Assembly: GCA_039922495.1 (NCBI GenBank)
Contig: JBDTEO010000017.1
Coordinates: 98,989-162,988, forward strand
Source: JALYYC01 sp039922495
GTDB lineage: Bacteria; Chloroflexota; Dormibacteria; CF-121
Direction: 5' to 3'
Length of the DNA stretch: 64,000 nucleotides
Each line of letters starts with the position of its first letter. The stretch's first letter is position 1. The notes under the pieces are model-generated. The model was not told the DNA's origin. It saw only the letters and a list, made by a program, of their open reading frames with translations, and did no database searches. Positions 25,336-33,002 of this stretch are shown here, one piece after another. Position numbers and translations under genes: made by a program.

Positions 25336-25366
25336 GGAGCCGGTCCGGACATTCCGTCCCGGCTCC
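25336..25366 (-). terminator. Candidate terminator hairpin after the CAP gene
   Basis: GGAGCCG (25336-25342) and CGGCTCC (25360-25366) form a 7-bp stem just downstream of the minus-strand gene that ends at 25377. No T tract follows, so Rho-independent activity is uncertain. Confidence 0.4.
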
Positions 25367-25376
25367 GGGATGCCGC

Positions 25377-26099
25377 CTAGTTGCTGAAGACCTCGACCAC
25401 CATCGTTTTGGCGCCGTTCGAGGCGACCCCGATCCCGACCCGGTGGTAGGCGCCTTTGAGGATATTCGCCCGGTGCTCCGGCGAGTTCATGAACATCACG
25501 TTGATCTGGGCCATCGAGGGGTTGGTCGACCAGGCGATGTTCTCCCCGGCCGTGGTGTAGCCGATGCCCCAGAGATGGAAGAGCTCAAGAAAGGCCAGCT
25601 GGCCCGTGCTGGGGTCGTAGTGGGAGAAGTAGTTGCGATTGAGCATGTCCTGCGCCCGGTATTGCGCAACGCGGGCCAGGGTCCCGCTATAGGTCAGCGC
25701 CGCGACACCGTTGGCGGCCCGATCCTGGTTGACGAGCGCGAACTGCACTCCGGCGGCGCCACCGACCGCGGAAACGGGCGGGCGAGGCGGAACTGGAGGA
25801 GCGTGGTAGACGGGAGCGGGCCTGGCTGCCGGCCGGGCCGCAACCGGGCCGGTACTTGCGGGCGGCGCGGCCGCCATGGCTGCCGGAGCCGGCGTCGCCG
25901 CCGCCAGGTCGTCGACGAATCGATTCAGATCGTTCACCCCGGCGTGACGCACGCGGGTAAACGCGACGTTCACCGGGTGCAGCTTGACCACGTGGGCCTC
26001 GGTGCTGGCGTGACCTGAGACGAGGACACCGACCGAGGCCAGAACGGCCAATGGCACTCCCACCGTGATGAAGACCGACTTCGTAACTGAGCGTGACAT
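25377..26099 (-). CDS. Secreted CAP/SCP-like domain protein
   Basis: An N-terminal signal/anchor (VFITVGVPLAVLASVGVLVSG) is followed by a Pro/Ala-rich linker and a C-terminal CAP domain of about 120 residues. Motifs of the domain are LVNQDRAANGVAALTY, SHYDPSTGQLAF, TAGENIAWS, FMNSPEHRANILKGAY and VGIGVA. The two His and Glu residues of the CAP cavity are present. Bacterial CAP proteins of this kind are exported and of unknown function. AGGGGG lies 7 nt before the ATG. The preceding leader contains an inverted repeat, so regulation at RNA level is possible. Confidence 0.85.
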   Translation of the reverse strand: MSRSVTKSVFITVGVPLAVLASVGVLVSGHASTEAHVVKLHPVNVAFTRVRHAGVNDLNRFVDDLAAATPAPAAMAAAPPASTGPVAARPAARPAPVYHAPPVPPRPPVSAVGGAAGVQFALVNQDRAANGVAALTYSGTLARVAQYRAQDMLNRNYFSHYDPSTGQLAFLELFHLWGIGYTTAGENIAWSTNPSMAQINVMFMNSPEHRANILKGAYHRVGIGVASNGAKTMVVEVFSN

Positions 26100-26168
26100 A
26101 GAGATACCCCCTTGTGCGATTTCTCGCCGATCCGGGGGATTCTAGGGGCTCAGCCGGGTCGGCGCCAA

Positions 26169-26206
26169 ACCATCCGCCGTCCGAGAAACCGCTCCGCACG
26201 GATGGT
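26169..26206 (-). other. Inverted repeat in the leader of the CAP gene
   Basis: ACCATCCG (26169-26176) and CGGATGGT (26199-26206) are perfect 8-bp arms around a 22-nt loop, about 70-107 nt before the CAP start codon. CAP and hydrolase genes often have regulatory leaders, but the sequence does not match a c-di-AMP or other riboswitch consensus that I can recall. Confidence 0.4.
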
Positions 26207-26227
26207 CCCTAGCTGATAGTCCGTCTG

Positions 26228-27100
26228 TCAGGCGGTCGCCGCCACGAAAAAGAGCAGCTGACCGACCAGCTGGCCGGGCAAAAGGGCGATCATCGCCAGG
26301 TAGAGCAGCCCGGTGGTCGAGGTGAAAGAGCGAAGCCGGCAGGTTGGCCAGGCGAGCCCGGCGGCCACCAAGGGTAAGGCGACCGCCCCGAGGACCCAGA
26401 GGATCGAGAGGGGAGGGCTGAGGGCGAGGGGATGGGTGAGGGAGCCCGAACCGTGCGCCAGTCCGCGCAACATCAGCGGGTAGGTAAGCGCCTGGAGGAC
26501 AAGTCCGACCAGCAGAACGCCGATGGCCCGAAGTAACGGCCGGTTTGTCAGGGCCGGCGTGACCAGGTACCAGTGCCCGAGGAGCATGCCGGTGGTGGCG
26601 GCGCCGAGCACGGTCGCCGAGAGGAAGATGGCCAGGCCGATCGCGGCGCCATCCAGCGGCGACCCGGCAAGGGGCGCCAGGGCGAGGGCGATGCCCAACA
26701 GCAGGAGCACTGAAGCGGCAAGGGTCAGGACCCAGCTGGCGGGAGAGGTCGACCGCTGCCGAAAAATGATCACGACGTGGACCAACAGGGTGACCAGGAC
26801 GAGAGCCTGAAGGTAGAGCAGCACGCGCGCCACCGCTGGGTCGATGCCAAGCAGTTGTTGGTAGGCGCCAGACGGAATGTCAAGCACCGTGAGAAACGCC
26901 AGGGAACCCACAATCGCGTAGGTCACCGCGATGAACTTGAGGAACCCGGTCGTTAGTCCGCCGGTGTAGCGGAGATAGGTGACGGTGGCCGCTCCGCCGA
27001 CCGCGGTCTCGGCCAGCAGCAGGAACAGCGCGAGGGGGACGGTGACCGCCGCGACGCACTCGTGGCACGACGCGCTGGGAACGGCGGCTGACATAAGCAT
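26228..27100 (-). CDS. Multi-pass membrane protein, unknown family
   Basis: A 290-residue protein with about eight to nine hydrophobic helices covering almost all of its length. The first segment, PLALFLLLAETAVGGAATV, recalls membrane anchor subunits of redox enzymes, but no heme or quinone motif is clear. Two Cys near the start (ASCHECVAA) form a CxxC that could bind metal or heme c, although the context is not a normal c-type site. I chose ATG 27100 because TAGACT (complement of 27109-27114) lies 8 nt upstream. It is divergent from a small gene and from a molybdopterin oxidoreductase, which could be its partner. Confidence 0.65.
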   Translation of the reverse strand: MLMSAAVPSASCHECVAAVTVPLALFLLLAETAVGGAATVTYLRYTGGLTTGFLKFIAVTYAIVGSLAFLTVLDIPSGAYQQLLGIDPAVARVLLYLQALVLVTLLVHVVIIFRQRSTSPASWVLTLAASVLLLLGIALALAPLAGSPLDGAAIGLAIFLSATVLGAATTGMLLGHWYLVTPALTNRPLLRAIGVLLVGLVLQALTYPLMLRGLAHGSGSLTHPLALSPPLSILWVLGAVALPLVAAGLAWPTCRLRSFTSTTGLLYLAMIALLPGQLVGQLLFFVAATA

Positions 27101-27108
27101 CCCTGGGC

Positions 27109-27118
27109 AGTCTAAATT
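27109..27118. promoter_or_regulatory. Overlapping divergent -10 boxes
   Basis: TAGACT on the minus strand (27109-27114) and TAAATT on the plus strand (27113-27118) share two base pairs. They lie 8 nt from the ATG at 27100 and 6 nt from an ATC at 27125. Confidence 0.45.
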
Positions 27119-27124
27119 AGACAG

Positions 27125-27370
27125 ATCAGCGAACCGTCGGCGGATGATCAGCATGGTTTTGTCCCGGTCACCCTCAACGAGGGGACCTGGAAAACGGCCG
27201 AAGGCGCGGTGATTCCGTGGTACGAGGTCCAGACCGACCTGGTGCCGGAAGCCCACGTCGAGGGGGCGGTTGAGCGCGTGCTGAGTGTCTATGGGGTCAG
27301 CGACGTCGTCGTCGACGCCTTCGACCAGTTTCGGAAGGAATTGAAGCGACCGTCGTCGGCGGAGGAGTAA
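27125..27370 (+). CDS. Small protein with no standard start codon (ATC candidate)
   Basis: The frame is open from 27116 to the TAA at 27368 and has coding-like GC-rich third positions. It reads SEPSADDQHGFVPVTLNEG and on through WYEVQTDLVPEAHVEG to a short charged end. There is no ATG, GTG or TTG before an internal GTG in mid-domain (GAVIPWYEV). ATC at 27125 follows a TAAATT box by 6 nt and gives an 81-residue protein with a natural N-terminus. A sequencing error (ATG read as ATC) is possible. The ribosome site of the next gene (GGAGGAG) overlaps its end. Family unknown; one can suppose that it belongs with the molybdopterin enzyme behind it. Confidence 0.5.
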   Translation: MSEPSADDQHGFVPVTLNEGTWKTAEGAVIPWYEVQTDLVPEAHVEGAVERVLSVYGVSDVVVDAFDQFRKELKRPSSAEE

Positions 27371-27374
27371 TCGC

Positions 27375-27977
27375 GTGCTGTTTCCCCCACGCCACGAGCA
27401 GGATCCGCGCGTGCTCAAGGATCCGCGCCGGCTTCCACCTGGCCAGGTGCTGACACAGAAATGGCCGGTACTGTCCTATGGAGGCCCACCCCGGTATGAC
27501 ATGGCTGCCTGGCGGCTTCGTCTCTACGGTGAGGTCGCGGCGCCGGCCACGCTGAGCTGGACCCAGGTCAAGACCCTGTCGCCCTCCGGGGTCACGGCCG
27601 ACATGCATTGCGTCACCACCTGGAGCCGGCTCGACAATCACTGGGAGGGCGTCGCCTTCAAGGACCTGGCTGACCTGGTCAAGCCACGAAGCAGCGCGAA
27701 ATACGTGATCGCGCATTGCGCCTCGAACTACACGACCAGCCTTCCGGTCGAGGTCCTGGCTGATGACGATGTCCTGATCGCCGATCGCCACGACGGTGAG
27801 GACCTGACCGCCGATCATGGCGGCCCACTGCGGCTGGTGGTGCCGAAGAAGTACGCCTGGAAAAGCGCCAAATGGCTGGAGGCGCTCGAATGGGTCGAGA
27901 ATGATCGGCTCGGCTTCTGGGAGCGAAACGGCTACAACAACTCGGCGGATCCCTGGCTCGAAGAGCGCTACTGGTAG
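27375..27977 (+). CDS. Sulfite-oxidase-family molybdopterin oxidoreductase
   Basis: A 200-residue protein consisting of the oxidoreductase molybdopterin-binding domain alone. MHCVTTWSRLDNHWEGV carries the Cys that ligates Mo, and NYTTSLPVE, DEDL-like acidic loops and DHGGPLRLVVPKKYAWKSAKW match the cofactor-binding region of YedY-like proteins. No heme domain or Tat signal is present, so it may be cytoplasmic and rely on a separate electron partner; the divergent membrane protein is a candidate. The GTG start follows GGAGGAG by 7 nt. The substrate is unknown. Confidence 0.85.
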   Translation: MLFPPRHEQDPRVLKDPRRLPPGQVLTQKWPVLSYGGPPRYDMAAWRLRLYGEVAAPATLSWTQVKTLSPSGVTADMHCVTTWSRLDNHWEGVAFKDLADLVKPRSSAKYVIAHCASNYTTSLPVEVLADDDVLIADRHDGEDLTADHGGPLRLVVPKKYAWKSAKWLEALEWVENDRLGFWERNGYNNSADPWLEERYW

Positions 27978-27991
27978 GGCCGCCGAGACTC

Positions 27992-27997
27992 TATACT
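27992..27997 (+). promoter_or_regulatory. -10 box before the TPP riboswitch
   Basis: TATACT lies about 10 nt before the first conserved riboswitch bases, so transcription starting near 28004 would include the whole aptamer. Confidence 0.55.
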
Positions 27998-28002
27998 CGA
28001 TT

Positions 28003-28087
28003 CAGTTAGGGGTGCGTTTGGAACGCTGAGAGGTGGATCGCTCCGCCAACCCGTAGAACCTGATCTGGGTAATGCCAGCGGAGGGAA
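28003..28087 (+). ncRNA. TPP riboswitch (THI element)
   Basis: The conserved TPP aptamer cores are present in order: GGGGTGC, GCTGAGA, ACCTGATCTGGGTAATGCCAG, then the closing GCGGAGGGA. The final strand of the aptamer contains the GGAGG that is also the ribosome site for the ATG at 28090. TPP binding would therefore hide it and block translation. No separate terminator hairpin is seen, so control is probably at initiation. Confidence 0.93.
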
Positions 28088-28089
28088 GC

Positions 28090-29454
28090 ATGAGCGTCGC
28101 CGACCGACCGGTCGTCCCGACTGTCGAGGCGGACGCCTTCCTCAAGGTCGAGGCCCACGGCATCGAGGAGATCCCGGTCGCGGAGCGGACCGGCCGGCCG
28201 CGGGAGGTCGCCCTGCTCTGGGTGGCGGCCTTCGCCAACTTCGTGTCGCTGATCACGGGCGCCCTCCTGGTTGCCCTGGGTCTGGGCGTTGCCGAAGCCA
28301 TCCTCGCGGTCTGGGTCGGGAGCATCCTGGCCGGTACGCTCCACGGGCTGCTCAGCGCCGCCGGCCCGCGGTTTGGGACGACCCAGGTCGTCGCTGCGCG
28401 TCACACCTTTGGCACGCGCGGTGCGGCCGGAGGCGCGTTCTTCACGCTCTTTCTTGCCATCGGGTGGTTTGCCGTTGACTGCGTCATCGCGACCCAGGCA
28501 CTCGTCCAGGTTTGCCACCTGGCCGGGCTTCCAACGGGGCGCCTGACCAACGCCCTCGTCCTGCTCGTCGTGGTGGCCCTGTCCGTTATCGTCGCGGTCT
28601 ATGGCCATAGCACCATCCAGGTTTTCGAACGCTACGGCGCAATCCTGTTCGTCGCCTTCTGTGCGGTGCTGTTCGTGTCGCTGTTGCCACGCGTGAACTG
28701 GGGGCTGCCGCCCAGCGTGGCCGGCGCCGATCATGTCGCCGCGTGGATCCTCGGAACGAGCGTGATCTTCGCGCTGGTCGCGTCCTGGTTCAGCTTTGCG
28801 TCGGATTATTCGCGCTATCTCCCGCGCGAGGTGCGCCTGTCGTCGGTCGCCGGCTGGATTGGAGCCGGCACGTCACTCTCGATGGGACTCTTCGGCAGCG
28901 CCGGCGTTGTTTTGGCCAGTATCAAGCCGGCCAGCGCCGGCAATCTCCTGGGCCTCATCACCGACAGCGCGCCCGGGGCGATTGTCGTGCCGTTTCTTCT
29001 CTTTATCGCGATCGGGGAGATCTGGGCAAACTACCTCGACGTCTACACCGCAGGGCTCTCCGGGCTGGCTCTCAATCTGCGGCTGCGCCGCTGGACCGCC
29101 GCCCTTGCCTGCGGCCTGCTCGGCGGAGTCCTCGCCTACCTGGCGCTTTTTGTCTCGAACTTCAAGGACCAATACACGAACTTTCTCTTGATCACGTACC
29201 TCTGGGTCCCATCGTGGGCCGCGGTGGTCCTGGTCGATCTATTCGTCTTTGGACGACGCGCCGGGACGCTCCCCGCTGTCCGCCCCGCCGCGGTGGCCGC
29301 CTGGCTCACCGGGCTGGTCGTAGCCATCCCCTTCGTCGACTCGACCTTATGGCAGAGTCCGCTTGCGATTGGCCTCCTGCACGGCACCGACATCTCGGGC
29401 TATGTCGGTGCCATGGTCGGCGGTGGCCTGTACCTGGTGATTGGCCGGCGATGA
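28090..29454 (+). CDS. NCS1-family transporter, likely for a thiamine pyrimidine precursor
   Basis: A 454-residue NCS1 nucleobase:cation symporter with about 12 helices; ALLWVAAFANFVSLITGALL near the start and FSFASDYSRYLP near residue 240 are family motifs. The TPP riboswitch directly upstream and thiD directly downstream indicate that it imports hydroxymethylpyrimidine (HMP) or a related thiamine precursor, as proposed for CytX. The start is ATG 28090, 4-5 nt after the GGAGG of the riboswitch; an ATG at 28072 lies inside the aptamer and is not used. It overlaps thiD as ATGA. Confidence 0.88.
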   Translation: MSVADRPVVPTVEADAFLKVEAHGIEEIPVAERTGRPREVALLWVAAFANFVSLITGALLVALGLGVAEAILAVWVGSILAGTLHGLLSAAGPRFGTTQVVAARHTFGTRGAAGGAFFTLFLAIGWFAVDCVIATQALVQVCHLAGLPTGRLTNALVLLVVVALSVIVAVYGHSTIQVFERYGAILFVAFCAVLFVSLLPRVNWGLPPSVAGADHVAAWILGTSVIFALVASWFSFASDYSRYLPREVRLSSVAGWIGAGTSLSMGLFGSAGVVLASIKPASAGNLLGLITDSAPGAIVVPFLLFIAIGEIWANYLDVYTAGLSGLALNLRLRRWTAALACGLLGGVLAYLALFVSNFKDQYTNFLLITYLWVPSWAAVVLVDLFVFGRRAGTLPAVRPAAVAAWLTGLVVAIPFVDSTLWQSPLAIGLLHGTDISGYVGAMVGGGLYLVIGRR

Positions 29455-30260
29455 GCCAGGCTGTCGCGCTCACGATTGCCGGCTCGGATTCCGGCGCCGG
29501 CGCGGGGATCCAGGCGGACCTTAAGACGTTGGCCGCGCTCGGAATCTACGGTGTCAGCGTCGTCACCGCCGTGACGGCGCAGAACACGCTGGGAGTCCGC
29601 GCCGTGCAGGAGATCGAGCCGGCGCTGGTGACCGCCCAGCTCGACGCGGTGGCGGAGGATTTTTCCATCAGCGCGCTGAAGACGGGGATGCTCGCCAGCG
29701 CTCCGGTCATCGAACAGGTGGTTGCCGGAATCCGGCGGCACCGGCTCCAACACCTGGTGGTCGACCCCGTGATGGTCGCGAAAAGTGGCGACCGGCTGTT
29801 GCGTGAAGACGCGGTCAATGCTCTTCGGACGCTGCTGCTGCCCCTTGCCGAGCTTGTCACCCCGAACCTTCCCGAGGCCGAGGTCCTCGCAGGACAGGCC
29901 ATCCACTCAATGGCCGACCGGGTAAGCGCGGCCCGCGCCCTCCTCGCGCTAGGCGCCCAGGCGGTGGTCATCAAAGGCGGCCATGCCGACCAGGACCCGG
30001 TGGTCGATTTGCTGGTGGACCAGGACGGGGTCGAGGAGTTCCGAGCGCCGCGAATCCACACCACGAGTACGCATGGCACCGGGTGCACCTTCTCTGCGGC
30101 GATCGTCGCCGGGCTGGCCCGCGGGCTCGACCATGCCGCCGCGGTTGGCCTCGCGCGAGAATACGTGTCGGCGGCGCTGCAGCGGGCCGAGCCCCTTGGG
30201 CACGGACACGGTCCACTTGGTCATTTCGCCGCAAAGGAGGCAGCCGATGCCATTCGCTGA
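29451..30260 (+). CDS. thiD: Hydroxymethylpyrimidine/phosphomethylpyrimidine kinase
   Basis: Ribokinase-fold enzyme of 269 residues that phosphorylates HMP twice in thiamine synthesis. TIAGSDSGAGAGIQADLKT is the N-terminal substrate motif, VVDPVMVAKSGDRLL the central one, and HTTSTHGTGCTFSAAI holds the catalytic Asp/Gly-Thr-Gly-Cys anion hole region. Under the same TPP riboswitch as the transporter, it forms a salvage unit: import HMP and trap it as the phosphate. Its ATG overlaps the transporter stop. No thiE or thiM is here. Confidence 0.94.
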   Translation: MSQAVALTIAGSDSGAGAGIQADLKTLAALGIYGVSVVTAVTAQNTLGVRAVQEIEPALVTAQLDAVAEDFSISALKTGMLASAPVIEQVVAGIRRHRLQHLVVDPVMVAKSGDRLLREDAVNALRTLLLPLAELVTPNLPEAEVLAGQAIHSMADRVSAARALLALGAQAVVIKGGHADQDPVVDLLVDQDGVEEFRAPRIHTTSTHGTGCTFSAAIVAGLARGLDHAAAVGLAREYVSAALQRAEPLGHGHGPLGHFAAKEAADAIR

Positions 30261-30879
30261 TCGCGACCTCGAATATCTCGAAGGCGTGCACGCACCGATG
30301 GGGCCGGTCCTCACGGAAATGCTCGAGGTGGGCCGGGCGGAGAAGATCCCGATCCTGCAGCCGTCCGCGGGACGATTCCTTCGCGTGCTTGTGATGGCGG
30401 TCGCGCCCAAACGCGTCCTCGAGATCGGTACGGCGATCGGGTTCTCCACCCTCTGGATAGCCGGCGCGCTCGCCGAGGGGGCACGGATCGATACCATCGA
30501 CCCCGATCGCGCGCGAACCGATCGCGCCCGCCGCTATTGGTTGCGGGCCGGCGTCACCGACAAGATCCGCGTCATCAACGAACCGGCGCTGCGGGTGCTG
30601 CCTCGATTGGCTCCGGGAATCGAGTTTGCGTTCATCGATGCCATCAAGACGGAGTACATCGCTTACCTGGATGGGCTGCTGCCCAAGATGGCAGCCGGCG
30701 GGGTGATCACCGCCGACAACGTCCTTTGGAGCGGGCGAATCGCCGCCGGCGACCGGGACGAGGACAGCGCGGCGCTTCGGGCCTTCAACGAATACTTCCT
30801 GCATCACGACCAACTCGAGGCAACCGTTCTTCCCGTGGGCGACGGCCTGGCCGTCGGCGTCGTCCGCCCGCACGCCTGA
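30247..30879 (+). CDS. SAM-dependent O-methyltransferase, family 3
   Basis: A 210-residue class I methyltransferase of the CCoAOMT/YrrM type. VLEIGTAIGFSTLWIAGAL is the SAM loop; IDTIDPDRARTDRA has the ribose-binding Asp; EFAFIDAIKTEYIAYLDGLLP and GGVITADNVLWSGRI are the metal and substrate region. The usual DADK has become DAIK, so one metal ligand may be missing. AGGAGG lies 6 nt before the ATG, inside the end of thiD, so it is cotranscribed. The acceptor is unknown, and the link with thiamine may be accidental. Confidence 0.88.
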   Translation: MPFADRDLEYLEGVHAPMGPVLTEMLEVGRAEKIPILQPSAGRFLRVLVMAVAPKRVLEIGTAIGFSTLWIAGALAEGARIDTIDPDRARTDRARRYWLRAGVTDKIRVINEPALRVLPRLAPGIEFAFIDAIKTEYIAYLDGLLPKMAAGGVITADNVLWSGRIAAGDRDEDSAALRAFNEYFLHHDQLEATVLPVGDGLAVGVVRPHA

Positions 30880-30888
30880 GATTCCCGG

Positions 30889-30894
30889 TACAGT
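30889..30894 (+). promoter_or_regulatory. -10 box TACAGT 7 nt before a TTG start
   Basis: TACAGT ends 7 nt before the TTG at 30902, in the 22-nt gap after the methyltransferase stop codon. Confidence 0.45.
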
Positions 30895-30901
30895 ACGTCG
30901 G

Positions 30902-31888
30902 TTGCCGCCTGAACCGCCTCCGCCGACCCGGGAACGGGTGCTGGATGCGTACCGCACCATCCTGCTGGCCCGCGCCCTCGACGATCGTCGCTTTCTCCTG
31001 AACCGCGTCGGCAAGCTGGCCTTCATCATCTCGCCGCGGGGACACGAGGTCGCGCAGGTGGCGGCCATCACGGCGCTGGAACCCGGCCGCGATCGATTCT
31101 GTCTTTACTACCGGGACTTTGCCGCCGCCCTCGCGTGTGGCTTTACGCCTCGCGAGCTGATGCTCGGCGCGTTTGCGCGGGCGGGCGATCCGTCGAGTGG
31201 CGGCCGGCAGACACCTGGGAATTTCGGCAGCCGGCGTCGGGGGGTGGTGATCGGGTCCAGCACCGTCGGACCGCAGATCCCCAAGGCCGCGGGGATCGCG
31301 CTGGCGCTCAAATGGCGGGGCGATGGCGCGTTGTGTTTCGTGAGCTTTGGCGAAGGTGCCACCAGCCAGGGCGACTTTCATGAAGGCCTGAATTTCGCCG
31401 CGATTCACCGCTGTCCGGTGATCTTTTTTTGCGAGAACAATCACTGGGCTATTTCCGTGCCGCAGCCCTTGCAGGTGGCTGGCCCCGGCGTGGCTGAGCG
31501 CGCCGCTGCCTACGGCATCCCGGGGGTGCGCGTTCGCGGCGATGACTTTTTCGGGGTTCACGCCGCCGTCAGCCACGCGGCCCGGCGGGCCCGCGCCGGC
31601 GAGGGGCCCACCCTGATCGAGGCTGAGGTCGTTCGGCTGCAGTCCCATTCCACCGACGACGACCAGCGGGCCTATCGCGAGGCGTCTGACCTCTCGGCGG
31701 AAGCGACCAAGGATCCGATTCCGCGTCTGCGCGAGACCCTGATCAGCCGCGGCTGGCTGACGGTCGACACTGATCGCGAAATGACCAATCGGCTCACGGT
31801 GGAAGTGGAACGAGCGACCGACGAGGCTGAAGTGGCCCCGGACCCTGATCCGGCGACGCTGGCCCGCCACGTGTACGCCGATGCCTGA
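30902..31888 (+). CDS. 2-oxoacid dehydrogenase E1 alpha subunit (first copy)
   Basis: Thiamine diphosphate enzyme subunit of 328 residues. FGEGATSQGDFHEGLNFAA and FFCENNHWAISVP form the TPP/Mg motif (GDG-x-N type); RGHEVAQVAA and YYRDFAAALACG near residue 75 match branched-chain E1 alpha. PQPLQ... and RLQSHSTDDD include the loop with the phosphorylation-site-like His-Ser. It would decarboxylate a branched-chain or related 2-oxoacid together with the next gene. The TTG start has no ribosome site but a -10 box 7 nt upstream. This pair lacks an adjacent E2 or E3. Confidence 0.87.
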   Translation: MPPEPPPPTRERVLDAYRTILLARALDDRRFLLNRVGKLAFIISPRGHEVAQVAAITALEPGRDRFCLYYRDFAAALACGFTPRELMLGAFARAGDPSSGGRQTPGNFGSRRRGVVIGSSTVGPQIPKAAGIALALKWRGDGALCFVSFGEGATSQGDFHEGLNFAAIHRCPVIFFCENNHWAISVPQPLQVAGPGVAERAAAYGIPGVRVRGDDFFGVHAAVSHAARRARAGEGPTLIEAEVVRLQSHSTDDDQRAYREASDLSAEATKDPIPRLRETLISRGWLTVDTDREMTNRLTVEVERATDEAEVAPDPDPATLARHVYADA

Positions 31889-32867
31889 GCGCACCCTGGT
31901 GCAGGCGGTTCGGGATGCCCTGGCGGAAGAGATGGAACGGGACGAGCGTGTCTGTGTGCTGGGTGAGGACGTCGGCCTGAAGGGCGGCGTGTTCAAAGCG
32001 ACCGAGGGGCTGCAACGACGGTTCGGAGCGCAACGCGTGCTCGACACGCCACTCGCCGAGTCCAGTATCGCGGCCGTGGCCCAGGGCCTGGCGCTCGAGG
32101 GCTATCGCCCGGTCGCGGAGATGCAATTTGCCGATTACAGCTTCCCGGCGTTCAACCAGATCGTCAACGAGATCGCCAAGATTCGCTATCGGTCGAACGG
32201 CGATTTCTCCTGCCCGCTGGTGATCCGGGCTCCGACCGGCGGTGGCGTTCGCGGCGCCCTGTATCACTCGCAATCCGTCGAGGCCTACTACTGTCATGTG
32301 CCGGGCCTCAAGGTTCTTCTGCCCTCAACCGCCGCCGACGCCAAAGGCCTGCTCAAGGCCGCCATCCGCGACCCTGATCCGGTCATCTTCCTCGAGCCCA
32401 AGAAGCTATACCGCGCCGAGCGGGGTGAGGTGGCCGACGGCGACGCCGCCTTGCGACCGATCGGCGAGGCCCTCGTGGTTCGACCCGGCTCGGCCCTGAC
32501 GGTGATCACCTATGGCTTCATGCGCGCCGTGTCGCTGGAGGCGGCGGGGATCCTGGCGCGGGAAAATATCGACGTTGAGGTGATCGACTTACGTACGCTT
32601 CGGCCCTGGGACGTCGAGGCGTGCGTGCGTTCGGTGCGACAGACCGGGCGGGTGGCCGTGGTCTACGAGGCCAACCGCACCGGTGGGTTCGGGGCCGAGG
32701 TCGCGGCGGAGCTCGCCGAACGTTGCTTTGCCGACCTCGATGCGCCCGTGACGCGTATCGCCAGCCCGGATGTCCCCGCGATGCCCTTCAATCCCGGGCT
32801 CGAGGACGCCTATATGCTCAATCCGGAAAAAATCGCCGACCGGCTCGGGGCCCTGGCGCGCTACTAG
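31881..32867 (+). CDS. 2-oxoacid dehydrogenase E1 beta subunit (first copy)
   Basis: Partner of the preceding E1 alpha gene. CVLGEDVGLKGGVFKATEGL binds the TPP pyrimidine; DTPLAESSIAAVAQGLALEG, RAPTGGGVRGALYHSQSVE and HVPGLKVLLPSTAADAKGL are characteristic, and the C-terminal transketolase domain has VIDLRTLRPWD. 328 residues is normal. The ATG overlaps the E1 alpha stop by 8 bases. After its stop codon, the intergenic DNA holds three successive hairpins. Confidence 0.9.
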   Translation: MPERTLVQAVRDALAEEMERDERVCVLGEDVGLKGGVFKATEGLQRRFGAQRVLDTPLAESSIAAVAQGLALEGYRPVAEMQFADYSFPAFNQIVNEIAKIRYRSNGDFSCPLVIRAPTGGGVRGALYHSQSVEAYYCHVPGLKVLLPSTAADAKGLLKAAIRDPDPVIFLEPKKLYRAERGEVADGDAALRPIGEALVVRPGSALTVITYGFMRAVSLEAAGILARENIDVEVIDLRTLRPWDVEACVRSVRQTGRVAVVYEANRTGGFGAEVAAELAERCFADLDAPVTRIASPDVPAMPFNPGLEDAYMLNPEKIADRLGALARY

Positions 32868-32885
32868 CACCCGGCATGAGGGCGT

Positions 32886-32979
32886 CCCATCTCCACAAGA
32901 GATGGGAGTGGGGTCCTGGTTCCGGGGGGCTTGGAACAAGGAACCCCACGGCAAGTATAGGGGCTGGCCGCCCCCTTTT
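32886..32979 (+). terminator. Three tandem hairpins, last one terminator-like
   Basis: Hairpin 1: CCCATCTC/GAGATGGG (32886-32906), loop CACAA. Hairpin 2: imperfect long stem starting GTGGGGT (32908-32914) and ending ACCCCAC (32943-32949) with inner GTTCC/GGAAC. Hairpin 3: GGGG/CCCC at 32960-32974 followed by TTTT (32976-32979). The last fits a terminator for the E1 genes; the first two are extra structure. Confidence 0.55.
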
Positions 32980-33002
32980 CCATCCACGACATCGAGGTTC
33001 CG

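Noticed and set aside
26100..26227. c-di-AMP (ydaO) riboswitch before the CAP gene
   Set aside because: Gene context fits but the conserved aptamer cores could not be found in order.
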